Numbered from the stretch's first letter, positions 17,767 through 25,667 are shown. The stretch is DNA of 64,000 nt from Proteinivorax tanatarense (GCF_040267685.1 NZ_CP158367.1:310001-374000), one strand, 5' to 3'. Notes: generated from the letters alone by a model not told the origin. Program-made: numbers and translations.

Positions 17767-19401
17767 AGGTAATTGCAAAATGCGTTAATTAAAAAAGAAT
17801 AGAGCAACCGAAAATATGTAAAAATGTATTTTAAGAAGAATCAGGTGCGAAAATAAGCAGTCTATGCTACAAGGTTTTTAATTGACATAGGTGCTGATGT
17901 GTTGTTCGCTCTATGCAGAACAGTTAACGCAGTAAGCTGCGTAATAGCCGCTAATAATATATCAGCTTTTAAAGTCTTGGTATTATAAAGCTTAGAGGAT
18001 CTAAGAGACATAGAGTGTTTAAGCTGGGCAATAGCTCTTTCACATATTGTTCTAACCTTATATAAGTTACTCCATTTCTCAGAGTCTCTGGGGATAGCAC
18101 AATTAAGTCTATAGTTTTTGTGTATAGGCACATAAGTTACACGACCATAAGAGGAAGAAGTACAAGGGTTTTGACAATCTAAAGTGCTTTTTTGCTTACC
18201 ATTTACTCTTTTTTTTTTAGATTTAGGACACTTAAATTTAACCCTATCAGCCCTTCCTTTTTCTCTGGCAACACCATCATAATTCATTTTTAATGAACTA
18301 TCGTGAGGGCATGTAGGGGTGCCATCATCTGTAAAGCCTGAAGATGGCAAGTCAGATTTACGCCTTTGGTTTAAAGGAATAATTGGGATCATATTCTTAT
18401 CGCAATAAAGATAGCGATAATTATCGTAAGAGTCAAAACCAGCATCTCCAAGAAAGTACTTGTACTTTAAAAGAGGGTGCTTTTTGAAAAAGTTTTCTAA
18501 AACGGGAATAAGAGTTTTAGAATCATACTCATCTTTTAATTCAGGAGAAATGGTTTCTAAGTCTAAATCATAAAAATCTATATGTCTAACAATGCCAAGC
18601 CCGTTAGTAACAACGTTTGTTTTAAGATAATAGCCAAAGTGTCCGTTTAAATGAGATAGCTTAAACTCGTTATTAGCAGACGCCATTTTAGGCATCTTAC
18701 TTGCGGCAAGAGAATGAGGGTTAACAGAGTTTTCAATTTTAGCATACTTTTTTGCACTGGTTAGAAGCGTTTCATAAAACTTAGGGTTATTTTCTTTAAC
18801 AAAGGCCTCAAACCCCGTGGTATCAGAGATTAAGATGTCAGCTAGATCATCATTGATATCATGACATAAAGCCTCAGTATCATCCACTAAATTATGAAAC
18901 ATCTGCTCAATGTGTGGTAGAAAATTCTGTTTAAAACGAGTGAATTGAGCTGGATCAGGCAACTTATCGTCAAACCCACAAAAATCTCTTAACTCTTTGG
19001 AAAGAGCTAGAATGTTTAGAAGAGTTTTAGTGTGGGGTAATGAGAGAATCTTTTGCAAGATTAAAGCAGATATCATAGACGACAAAGAATAGTCTCTATT
19101 TCTACCTAACGATGAATAGTAAGCATCATAAAACGAAGCCGGGATGATTTCATCCACTTCTAAGAAATCGCTAAATAGCTCAATTAAGGTAGGTTGCTTA
19201 GATTTTAACAGCTCATCAAATTCTTGGTTAAAGTTAGCAAAAGAAATTTGTTTGTATTTTTTCATTGGATATTCCTCCTTTCATATAATCAAATGCGTAT
19301 TTTGATTACTATATAAATTCGATAAAAAGTGGGGGGATTCCTTTGAGATTATTAATATAAAAGCTTTTATATCAGGCATTGTGAAGTTTTGCAATCGCCT
19401 A
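17767..19401 (-). mobile_element. Intact DDE insertion sequence with 12-bp target duplication
   Basis: The left end AGGTAATTGCAAAA and the complement of the right end, AGGCGATTGCAAAA, are terminal inverted repeats with two mismatches. ATCGAAATATGT is duplicated on both sides (17755-17766 and 19402-19413), which is direct proof of transposition. The single gene on the minus strand is the transposase. The insertion splits a UPF0158 cassette between its leader and its gene. Confidence 0.9.
17862..19265 (-). CDS. DDE transposase (IS4/IS5/IS1182-like)
   Basis: This 467-residue transposase starts at ATG 19265 behind AAAGGAGGAATATCC. The N-terminal region (about 60-130) is DUF772-like (SLSSMISALILQ; GFDDKLPDPAQFTRFKQNF). 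The catalytic triad is visible as D in ISDTTGFEAF, D in FLGDAGFDSYDNY and E in CERAIAQLKHS. A Cys-containing insert lies between the second D and the E. Length and motifs are complete, so the element may still be mobile. A relic of a second copy lies at 11536-11706. Confidence 0.9.
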   Translation of the reverse strand: MKKYKQISFANFNQEFDELLKSKQPTLIELFSDFLEVDEIIPASFYDAYYSSLGRNRDYSLSSMISALILQKILSLPHTKTLLNILALSKELRDFCGFDDKLPDPAQFTRFKQNFLPHIEQMFHNLVDDTEALCHDINDDLADILISDTTGFEAFVKENNPKFYETLLTSAKKYAKIENSVNPHSLAASKMPKMASANNEFKLSHLNGHFGYYLKTNVVTNGLGIVRHIDFYDLDLETISPELKDEYDSKTLIPVLENFFKKHPLLKYKYFLGDAGFDSYDNYRYLYCDKNMIPIIPLNQRRKSDLPSSGFTDDGTPTCPHDSSLKMNYDGVAREKGRADRVKFKCPKSKKKRVNGKQKSTLDCQNPCTSSSYGRVTYVPIHKNYRLNCAIPRDSEKWSNLYKVRTICERAIAQLKHSMSLRSSKLYNTKTLKADILLAAITQLTALTVLHRANNTSAPMSIKNLVA

Positions 19402-19413
19402 ATCGAAATATGT
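19402..19413. repeat. Right target-site duplication of the insertion sequence
   Basis: ATCGAAATATGT repeats exactly the 12 bases at 17755-17766 that precede the left end of the element. Confidence 0.85.
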
Positions 19414-19429
19414 GCTAGGAGGGATTTTC

Positions 19430-19894
19430 ATGAGCGTTGTGGCAAGTTTAGATGAGATTGTGGAAGCTATGGAGTTGCAAAGTGATGATGATAGTCCATA
19501 TTTAAGTTTGAAAACGGGAGAAGTTGTGGTGTTATCTGCTGAAGATATTAGACATGCAGAAAATGAAGAAGGTATTGCAACACTGCCAGATTGGCAAAAA
19601 GATAGTGTTGAGATAGCACAAGAAGTTATAAAAGATGAAGAGGAAAACTACATTCCATTGCCGTCTGAGTTTGTAATACACGAGTATAGCATAATGGAAG
19701 CTTTTTGCTATAACCAAGAAGTGAACATAAGAAATCAGTTATTAAACTCAATACAGGGCAGAGGAGCCTTCAGAAGATTTAAGGATGATATAATACGGTT
19801 TGGTATTGCAGATAAATGGTATAAATATAAAGAAGAAGCTTTAAAAGATATAGCAATACAGTGGTGTAAAAGCCACAATATAAAGTATAATTAG
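19430..19894 (+). CDS. UPF0158 family protein, intact copy
   Basis: This 154-residue protein is the only complete one of three copies in the window. It has the UPF0158 look: SLDEIVEAMELQSDDDSPYL at the N-terminus, a strand LKTGEVVVLS, PLPSEFVIHEYSIMEAF in the middle, and GRGAFRRFKDDIIRFGIADKWY near the end. The function of the family is unknown. The start is ATG 19430, six bases after AGGAGGG. The insertion sequence lies directly upstream and separates the gene from its original leader (17656-17766), so expression may now depend on the element or be lost. A clean terminator follows. Confidence 0.85.
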   Translation: MSVVASLDEIVEAMELQSDDDSPYLSLKTGEVVVLSAEDIRHAENEEGIATLPDWQKDSVEIAQEVIKDEEENYIPLPSEFVIHEYSIMEAFCYNQEVNIRNQLLNSIQGRGAFRRFKDDIIRFGIADKWYKYKEEALKDIAIQWCKSHNIKYN

Positions 19895-19901
19895 TTATTT
19901 T

Positions 19902-19933
19902 GGACAAGGTGTTTAAACCTTGTCCATTTTTTT
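19902..19933 (+). terminator. Intrinsic terminator of the intact UPF0158 gene
   Basis: GGACAAGGT and ACCTTGTCC form a perfect nine-pair stem with a GTTTAA loop and seven T. A very similar hairpin ends the gntP operon at 37463-37495. Confidence 0.9.
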
Positions 19934-20133
19934 ATTATTAATTGCGTTGAAATGTATTTGCTGCTATAAAAGACTTATAGATCCAGGGATAGGGAATAAA
20001 CCCCAGATCCTTCGCTAAAGCTCAGGATTATAATCCAGAGCGATGATGTTATAACCCAACGAGGTTTGGGTTCTTATGAGAGCATACAAACAATTAAGGT
20101 GGAGCCAAATAGACTAAAATAAATCTTTTTTAG
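19934..20133. other. Non-coding stretch with a degenerate repeat
   Basis: No gene is seen. AGATCCTTCGCT...GCTCAGGAT (about 20004-20032) is a short repeat with a weaker relative at about 48370-48402 (AGATTTTTCGCT...GCTCAGAATGACA). The remaining sequence contains AACCCAACGAGGTTTGGGTT, an imperfect hairpin. Confidence 0.5.
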
Positions 20134-20162
20134 TTGTCGCAAGAACAGATGTTTGATAGAAT
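20134..20162 (+). promoter_or_regulatory. Promoter with LexA-like box upstream of the RhuM chimera
   Basis: TTGTCG (20134-20139) and TAGAAT (20157-20162) are 17 bp apart. Between them GAACAGATGTTT (20143-20154) fits the Gram-positive LexA half-site pattern GAAC-RNRY-GTTY. This suggests SOS control of the downstream gene. Confidence 0.5.
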
Positions 20163-20194
20163 TATACTAAATATAAAATAAAGGGGAGAGGCAT

Positions 20195-20734
20195 ATGCCA
20201 AATGAAACAAACATGCTAATCTACCAGACAGAAGACGGGAGTACAAAAATTGATGCCAGGTTGGATAATGGCAATGTGTGGATGACTCAAAGAGCAATTG
20301 CTCAGCTATATCAAACTACAACTCAAAATATTACTATACATATTATCAAAATATTAGAAATATTAAACGAAAAAACTTGTTCTAAGAAATTTGTTATAGA
20401 GAGAGAAGAAGGGGGAAGGGTAGTACAAAGGAATGTGCTTCACTATGATTTAGATGTGATATTTAATATTGCCTTGAAAGGTCAGTACTTTGAAGAATTT
20501 AATGGGCTTATGACTTTTATAAATGAAAAAGGGATTAAAAAAGAGTACATAACATATATACCCAAAAAAGAGAGAGAGTTTGGCCAAATGCTAAGAGGGA
20601 TACTAGAAGGCGTAGTGGAAATTTATGAGCAGTTTAGGGTAGCAAGTAAATATATTATTGATTTTTACGTTCCTGAGGCTCATCTAGCAATTGAGTATGA
20701 TGAAAGTCACCATTTTAAGCAAGTAGAAGAATAA
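20195..20734 (+). pseudogene. RhuM-type N-terminus joined to a truncated DUF559-like nuclease
   Basis: Residues 1-100 match RhuM/virulence-type proteins (LIYQTEDGSTKIDARL, VWMTQRAIAQLYQTTTQNI, a winged-helix-like DNA-binding start). Residues about 105-179 match the nuclease tail seen in BRO/KilA-type phage proteins (FYVPEAHLAIEYDESHH). The frame stops exactly where a GGGTCAGGC repeat begins, so the last part of the nuclease domain is lost. The joint at about residue 95-105 may itself be a deletion. The start ATG follows AAAGGGGAGAGG. Probably inactive as a nuclease; the DNA-binding part might survive. Confidence 0.6.
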
Positions 20735-20864
20735 AATGCAAAACATTGGGGTCAGGCTTTTGATATTTCAATACTTGACCTCCCTTTATTTATTATAATA
20801 GACTTTATTGATAAATAGAGGAGTTTAACCCCTAATATCGAAATATGTGCTAGGAGGGATTTTC
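20735..20864 (+). repeat. UPF0158 cassette leader, copy 3
   Basis: This is the complete leader block (GGGGTCAGGCTTTTGATATT, TTGACCTCC, TATAATAGAC, ATCGAAATATGT), starting right after the RhuM chimera stop and running into AGGAGGG and the third UPF0158 copy. Confidence 0.85.
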
Positions 20865-21329
20865 ATGAGCGTTGTGGCAAGTTTAGATGAGATTGTGGAA
20901 GCTATGGAGTTGCAAAGTGATGATGATAGTCCATATTTAAGTTTGAAAACGGGAGAAGTTGTGGTGTTATCTGCTGAAGATATTAGACATGCAGAAAATG
21001 AAGAAGGTATTGAAACACTGCCAGATTGGCAAAAAGATAGTGTTAAGATAGCAAAAGAAGTTATAGAAGATGAAGAGAAAAACTATATTCCATTGCCGTC
21101 TGAGTTTGTAATACACGAGTATAGCATAATGGAAGCTTTTTGTTATAACCAAGAAGTGAACATAAGAAATCAGTTATTAAACTCAATATAGGGCAGAGGA
21201 GCCTTCAGAAGATTTAAGGATGATATAATACGGTTTGGTATTGCAGATAAATGGTATAAATATAAAGAAGAAGCTTTAAAAGATATAGCAATACAGTGGT
21301 GTAAAAGCCACAATGTTAAGTATAATTAG
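20865..21329 (+). pseudogene. UPF0158 gene, copy 3 (nonsense mutation)
   Basis: This is nearly identical to the intact copy at 19430 but carries CAG to TAG at 21189, which removes the last 46 residues (from GRGAFRRF on). The rest of the sequence remains readable to 21329. The cassette breaks off at about 21338, where helicase sequence begins. Confidence 0.85.
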
Positions 21330-21338
21330 TTATTTTGC

Positions 21339-22083
21339 AGATGCTGAATACGATCTTCTAGAAAAATATGTTAGAGCACTTAATACAAATGAGGCAACAG
21401 ATCCTAAGTATAACAAGACAGTAGAACTTTTAAGAGAAAAGAATTGGATAGAGCGGGGAACAATAATTTTTTCTCAATATTTCGATACAGCTAAATGGGT
21501 AGCAGAGAAACTATCTAATGACTTTAGCGGGGAATGTATAGGATTATATGCAGGGGGAGAAAAGTCTGGGCTCTTTGAAGATGGTATCTTTAAAAAAAAA
21601 GATAAAGAAGTTTTAAAGGCTATGGTAAAAAATAGAGAACTAAGAATTTTAGTAGGTACAGACTCCGCCAGCGAAGGGCTAAACTTACAAACACTGGGCT
21701 GCCCAATTAACCTTGACTTACCCTGGAACCCAACTAGGCTAGAACAAAGAAAAGGGAGAATCCAAAGAATTGGTCAAATGTACGATACAGCACAAATTTT
21801 TAATATGAGATATGAAGATTCAGTAGAGGATAGAGTACATAGTCTACTTTCATCTCGACTAAAGAACATCTTCAGTGTGTCCGGACAGCTGCCAGATGTC
21901 TTAGAAGATGCTTGGATAAATATAGCAGTTGGAGAAAAAGCTCTAGAGATAATAGACAACGTCCCAGAAAAGCACCCATTTGAAAATAGATACAACAAAG
22001 GAGTAAAACACATAGACTGGGAAAGCTGCTCTGAAGTATTGGACAAAAAAGAGAAAAGAAAATACTTGGCTAGAGGTTGGTAG
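21339..22083 (+). pseudogene. SNF2-type helicase, C-terminal fragment
   Basis: About 247 residues of the second helicase lobe remain: IFSQYFDTAKWVAEKL, then LVGTDSASEGLNLQTLG (motif V) and LEQRKGRIQRIGQ (motif VI), ending with YLARGW. This fits the large SNF2-related helicases that occur with phospholipase-D-type nucleases in defence loci. The N-terminal part with Walker A and DEAD motifs is absent, replaced by the tail of the third UPF0158 cassette. An ATG at 21313 in that tail keeps the frame open but has no ribosome-binding site. Confidence 0.75.
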
Positions 22084-22200
22084 CTATATAAAGTAGTTTA
22101 AGAATAATCTTAGACTACTCTTTTTAAAAAAGTTATATCCAGTCACTTGGTATTTAACAGTAGCATTTTAAAATTATCAGAGAAGACTTTTTAGAATATA

Positions 22201-22237
22201 AAAAAACTTAAGACACAACGAATAGTGGTGTCTTAAG
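22201..22237 (-). terminator. Terminator of the Abi gene (minus strand)
   Basis: CTTAAGACAC and GTGTCTTAAG pair perfectly over 10 bp, and on the minus strand six T follow. It lies 33 bp past the abi stop. Confidence 0.8.
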
Positions 22238-22269
22238 GCTGTTGACATTTTATTAACAGCTAATACATT

Positions 22270-23232
22270 TTAACTTAAATTTATTTTCCAATGGGTATTG
22301 AATCCCATAGTTTTAAGAATTTCACATATATTAACTGATATAAATTTATTCTCATACTTATTGAAAAGGTTTTCTAAGTTCTTTAATAATGACTTATATT
22401 CATTTTTTGGGGTTACTAACTTTAAAAAGGCAATAATTGAAAAAAGATTTCCTGTACTAATAGTTTTTTCTCTTAATTTTATGGAACGTGCAATATCGGC
22501 ATATTTAGAAGGCTTATGTAACTTAAAGTTATATAGACGTTCTTCATGTGCGCATACATTTCTAAACAAGGTTGCAGTTTTTAGGATATTGGTTAGCATA
22601 CTAGGAGTAAAATGGATTTTCGTTCTATGCTCACGCTGGAAGCAATGTGAAAATTCCTTGGCAATATCGTTTTGTATTTTATCATCAAGACATTCATAAA
22701 AATTTTGTATATTTCCTAGTGTTAAATACTTAACCAAGACCCACAATGGAACCCCATCATGGTTATCTAAATAATGTTTAATAGGGTTGTTTTTGCTAGA
22801 TTGCTTAGAGATGACATTGGTTATAACAGAAATCAATTGTAAAATTTGTTTAAGTTTTTTTGGGTCTCTAGAATAACTTAACATATTTAAGTAGGCGTTC
22901 GATTCAGTGTATGTTTTTGAAAAGTGATATGAAAGCTTAGATTTTATGCTGCTTTCGAATTTTAATAACTCTTTAAGTACAATGCTCCTAAGATCTCGAT
23001 CGAAACAATATAGAGAATAAATCTCCTCGATAGACGCTTTTTCTTTATATGACTCAGGAGTAATAGGGGTGCCATTTTCGTGTTTTTGTAAGAACAGATC
23101 TTTATAACCGTTAATAAGCGCATAATAATTTTCTTTTTCTAAAATCCTCATAGCTCTTGAACCATTCTGAACAGTCAAGCCTCTACTTCTAAGAATCCTT
23201 AGCTGCTGCCTATAGGTTTTGAAAGGTTTCAA
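22270..23232 (-). CDS. AbiD/AbiF-like abortive infection protein (Abi_2 family)
   Basis: This protein of about 320 residues belongs to the Abi_2 (AbiD/AbiF) family. Typical segments are KPFKTYRQQLRILRSRGL at the start, ENYYALINGYKDLF, CFDRDLRSIVLKELLKFE, and the HEPN RNase motif RNVCAH (R224, H229) followed by EERLYN. Members block phage growth by RNA cleavage. I start at TTG 23232, six bases from GAGGTG; a GTG at 23241 lies in that site. A short RNA gene with its own promoter and terminator lies immediately upstream, an arrangement reported for AbiF-type systems in which the RNA acts as antitoxin. All motifs are intact. Confidence 0.88.
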   Translation of the reverse strand: MKPFKTYRQQLRILRSRGLTVQNGSRAMRILEKENYYALINGYKDLFLQKHENGTPITPESYKEKASIEEIYSLYCFDRDLRSIVLKELLKFESSIKSKLSYHFSKTYTESNAYLNMLSYSRDPKKLKQILQLISVITNVISKQSSKNNPIKHYLDNHDGVPLWVLVKYLTLGNIQNFYECLDDKIQNDIAKEFSHCFQREHRTKIHFTPSMLTNILKTATLFRNVCAHEERLYNFKLHKPSKYADIARSIKLREKTISTGNLFSIIAFLKLVTPKNEYKSLLKNLENLFNKYENKFISVNICEILKTMGFNTHWKINLS

Positions 23233-23246
23233 AATAATCACCTCAT

Positions 23247-23290
23247 AAAAAAAGGCCCAGTCCTCGTAAGGAGCATGAGCCGGATCGTTA
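23247..23290 (-). ncRNA. Short RNA upstream of abi (antitoxin or attenuator)
   Basis: On the minus strand, transcription predicted from about 23290 gives roughly 43 nt ending in a hairpin and seven U (23247-23253). The hairpin is GGCTCA with TGGGCC, an internal loop, then TCCT-TACG-AGGA with a four-base loop. It ends 14 bases before the abi start codon. It can be a separate small RNA, as known for AbiF systems, or a leader whose terminator limits abi transcription. Confidence 0.65.
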
Positions 23291-23295
23291 ACTTA

Positions 23296-23324
23296 ATTAT
23301 AATATATTACATGATGAACGTCAA
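23296..23324 (-). promoter_or_regulatory. Strong promoter for the abi-linked RNA
   Basis: On the minus strand TTGACG (23319-23324) and TATAAT (23296-23301) are exactly 17 bp apart, close to the sigma-A consensus. Confidence 0.85.
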
Positions 23325-23511
23325 TATGTAGTATAACCCTAAATTTTAAAAAAATCATACTTAAATTTTACAGTCCAATAATAGTCCCTTTTAGTTTACA
23401 ATCCACTACCCTGTCTTTGATCCATTATTAGAGTAGTTATCTAAGTATGACTGGATTTGTTGACAACAGAGTGTTATCATCTCATTGTTTAAACGTTTTT
23501 TGCCTTGGGAG

Positions 23512-23546
23512 AAAAACCTCCGGGTCAGGCCTGCAATATTGCAATT
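23512..23546. repeat. GGGTCAGGC repeat before HNH copy E
   Basis: GAAAAACCTCCGGGTCAGGC continues as CTGCAATATTGCAAT, with two adjacent palindromes, CAGGCCTG and GCAATATTGC. It joins unrelated sequence on the left to an HNH relic on the right. Confidence 0.85.
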
Positions 23547-23574
23547 CTCGCCGCTCCATAGCTTGTGAGCAAAA

Positions 23575-23957
23575 ATTACGACACTTCAAAGCCATATGAC
23601 GATCACTATACCAACAAATACAACAAAGGCTGACTACACAAAGTCCCCACATATCAGCTGTTCAAGAGTATTCCCCACAAAGCTACTACGGCAAAGAACA
23701 AGTTATAAAACCAAGAATAGGGCAAGGGGCATTAAGGTCCTAATAACTGATGCATACCAAAGAAGATGCAGCATCACAGGAGAAAAAACTTTGCCAGTGT
23801 AGAAGCAGCTCACATAAGACCATATAAAAGAAGACTTCGGAAACGGCAAAGAATACTACACATACCACGGCCAAAAGCTATCAATACTACCAAAAACAAA
23901 AGAACACCAGGAGGTAACTACCTTCAATGGCATAATGAGAATGTTTACTTGGGCTAA
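23575..23957 (+). pseudogene. Decayed HNH endonuclease gene, copy E
   Basis: This is the most complete of the five relics. In shifting frames it gives VLITDAYQRRCSITGEKTLP, then EAAHIRPYK (the HNH core CxxTG...AAHI) and finally GGNYLQWHNENVYLG, the usual end of this HNH family. Frameshifts lie near 23595 and 23790, and a piece between AAHIRPYK and the C-terminus is missing. It cannot encode an active enzyme. Confidence 0.75.
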
Positions 23958-23974
23958 CAAATGCCCGATGTTTG

Positions 23975-24030
23975 CAAATGGGGACGGTGACTTTTTTTAC
24001 TCATTATTTGTATAAAACACCAGTGTTTTA
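23975..24030. repeat. REP-like GGGGACGGTGACTTTTT and a palindrome
   Basis: AAATGGGGACGGTGACTTTT has relatives at 25514 (GGGGACGTTGACTGACTTTT) and 31356 (GGGGATGGTGACTTTTTAG). It is followed at 24014-24029 by the perfect palindrome AAAACACCAGTGTTTT. No gene is seen from 23958 to 24243. Confidence 0.55.
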
Positions 24031-24243
24031 AGTGGTGAGATTTCGGCAAGTAAAAACAAAAGTTAAACATACAACTGAGTAAAAAATATAAGAAGGTTGT
24101 GGCAACAGCTATAGGTATACCAGACAGGAATGATTCATAATAATAACTCTATTAAAAGGAAATCAACTTCAAAAGTAGAATGATAAAAGTAAGACCTCGC
24201 AACGGCTTTAAATCATCCTAAAACAATTGGAGTGATGTAAAAA

Positions 24244-25044
24244 ATGGGGAAGATATCGGAAAAGCACCTAGACTATTCTTTACAATGTAGCAGAGCTACT
24301 TTGGAGATGGAGGAGTTATATCCATCTAAAGAAAATGATGAGGTATGCTATAAGATAGCAGCTGGGGATTTGAATCAGCAACAAGCTATTGATGGGATAG
24401 TTAATTCTATGAAATTAGATAAAAGTCAAGGGGTTGAGCAGGAAGTTAGTTCATATTCTAAGTACTGCTATGAAGGATCTTTGGTGCTAATTAACAACTT
24501 CAATATTCGCAGTAAAGATAAGCTACTAAAGGCCGAGGGTGAGTTAGCTAGAATACGAGAGTTTGCTTTAAAGCTGGCTCCAAAACCTGGTCAGTTTGAC
24601 CTTCCACATTTACAAGAAATTCACAAGTTTTTGTTTCAGGATATCTACCCTTTTGCCGGAAAGTTGAGGCAGGAGAATATAAGCAAAGGCAACTCTATAT
24701 TCCTTCCAGTAGAACAGTTTCAAAATGGGATTCCTTACTTTTTTCAATACCTTAACAAAAGAATTGCCAAACCTGATGGCCTTAAATTAGATGACCTTGC
24801 AGCAAAGCTTGCGTACTATATGTCGGAGCTAAACTTTATACACCCCTTTAGAGAGGGCAACGGCCGCACGCAACGAGAATTCATTCGCTGCCTAGCTCTC
24901 AAATACGGCTACACAATAAATTGGGCTAGCGTTGGCAAACTCAAATTAAAAGAAGCGACGATAAAAGCTTTTGATGACCCTAATGATCTACTGGATTTAG
25001 CTGGGTGTATTAAAGAAGGGATTAATATTTACTCCTTTTTGTAG
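24244..25044 (+). CDS. Fic domain protein (probable AMPylase/NMPylase)
   Basis: This 266-residue protein has a complete Fic active site, HPFREGNGRTQR (200-211), within the usual helical Fic domain (about 110-235), including PFAGKLRQENISKGNSIFLP. Fic enzymes transfer nucleotide monophosphates to target proteins and often act as toxins. The N-terminal 80 residues form a separate helical region that may hold an inhibitory helix, although I do not see a clear [ST]xxxE[GN] motif. The ATG follows GGAGTGATG. No separate antitoxin gene lies next to it, but a large structured RNA begins about 100 bp downstream. Confidence 0.9.
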   Translation: MGKISEKHLDYSLQCSRATLEMEELYPSKENDEVCYKIAAGDLNQQQAIDGIVNSMKLDKSQGVEQEVSSYSKYCYEGSLVLINNFNIRSKDKLLKAEGELARIREFALKLAPKPGQFDLPHLQEIHKFLFQDIYPFAGKLRQENISKGNSIFLPVEQFQNGIPYFFQYLNKRIAKPDGLKLDDLAAKLAYYMSELNFIHPFREGNGRTQREFIRCLALKYGYTINWASVGKLKLKEATIKAFDDPNDLLDLAGCIKEGINIYSFL

Positions 25045-25108
25045 AAAGAATTGTCTTCTATGATAAATCTAGATTAGAATGGTTATTAATTTTGTTGTAT
25101 TGAAAGGA

Positions 25109-25138
25109 TTGAAAAAAATAAAGAGTTTATTATATAAT
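25109..25138 (+). promoter_or_regulatory. Promoter for the 370-nt structured RNA
   Basis: TTGAAA (25109-25114) and TATAAT (25133-25138) are 18 bp apart in very AT-rich sequence; transcription would begin near 25145. Confidence 0.7.
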
Positions 25139-25144
25139 ATAAAA

Positions 25145-25517
25145 TAAAAAAAAATAATAACTTTGGGCAGGGTGTAGTCGGTAATTCCTAATCGACATTA
25201 TAAATTTAGGGATAGGTTAAACCATAAACTTGTATGGTTGTTAATTCCTAACACAAGTGTCGCTTGTTCCAATATTAAGCGACTAATAAATGCAGGGACT
25301 TATTCATCTTGCCTAAAATCTAGCTAGGCAAACCTGTTTTGTCGGCAATCCCCGGACCGACTAAAAGCCATACTTAAACAACCGTACTTTAACAAATTTG
25401 GGGATAGGCTAAACAGTTTAAAACTTGTAACAACTGGTGATGTCTAAAACACAAGTATTGTTGTCCGATTGACAATTAAAAGAAGGCGGACTAAGGTTCG
25501 TTTGCCTAGCTTTTTTA
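25145..25517 (+). ncRNA. Unassigned structured RNA with two homologous domains
   Basis: About 370 nt with many perfect helices and no reading frame. Helices include a GTCG/CGAC hairpin with AATTCCTAAT loop (about 25178-25196), ACTTGT/ACAAGT (domain 1), GTCGCTT/AAGCGAC, TTGCCTA/TAGGCAA, GTCGG/CCGAC, and ACTTGT/ACAAGT again (domain 2) followed by TTGTC/GACAA. It ends in GGCGGAC/GTTTGCC plus six T. Both domains begin GGGATAGG(C/T)TAAAC. I cannot match it to a known class (compare raiA, OLE, ROOL and the riboswitches). Downstream sequence is decayed, so its partner gene, if any, is lost. Confidence 0.65.
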
Positions 25518-25667
25518 AAATGGGGACGTTGACTGACTTTTTTAGGCGATGGGCTACTAAAGAACGCTATTTATCAACTTATGTTAAGCTAGAAACTATC
25601 AAAAATGTGTTGGGAAAAAGCAAAAAAGGGTTGGAAATATTGTGGGAGCATTTTTAGGGTCGTTGAC
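25514..25667 (+). other. REP-like motif and a short C-terminal-looking gene fragment
   Basis: After the RNA terminator there is a GGGGACGTTGACTGACTTTT motif, then an open frame RWATKERYLSTYVKLETIKN continuing to KKGLEILWEHF and a stop at 25657. No start or ribosome-binding site is present. It looks like the tail of an unidentified protein gene brought in by recombination. Confidence 0.35.

Noticed and set aside
25145-25517. Group I or group II intron, or T-box leader
   Set aside because: I see no group II domain V, no group I core helices P3-P7 and no T-box AGGGTGG sequence; there is no intron-encoded protein nearby.
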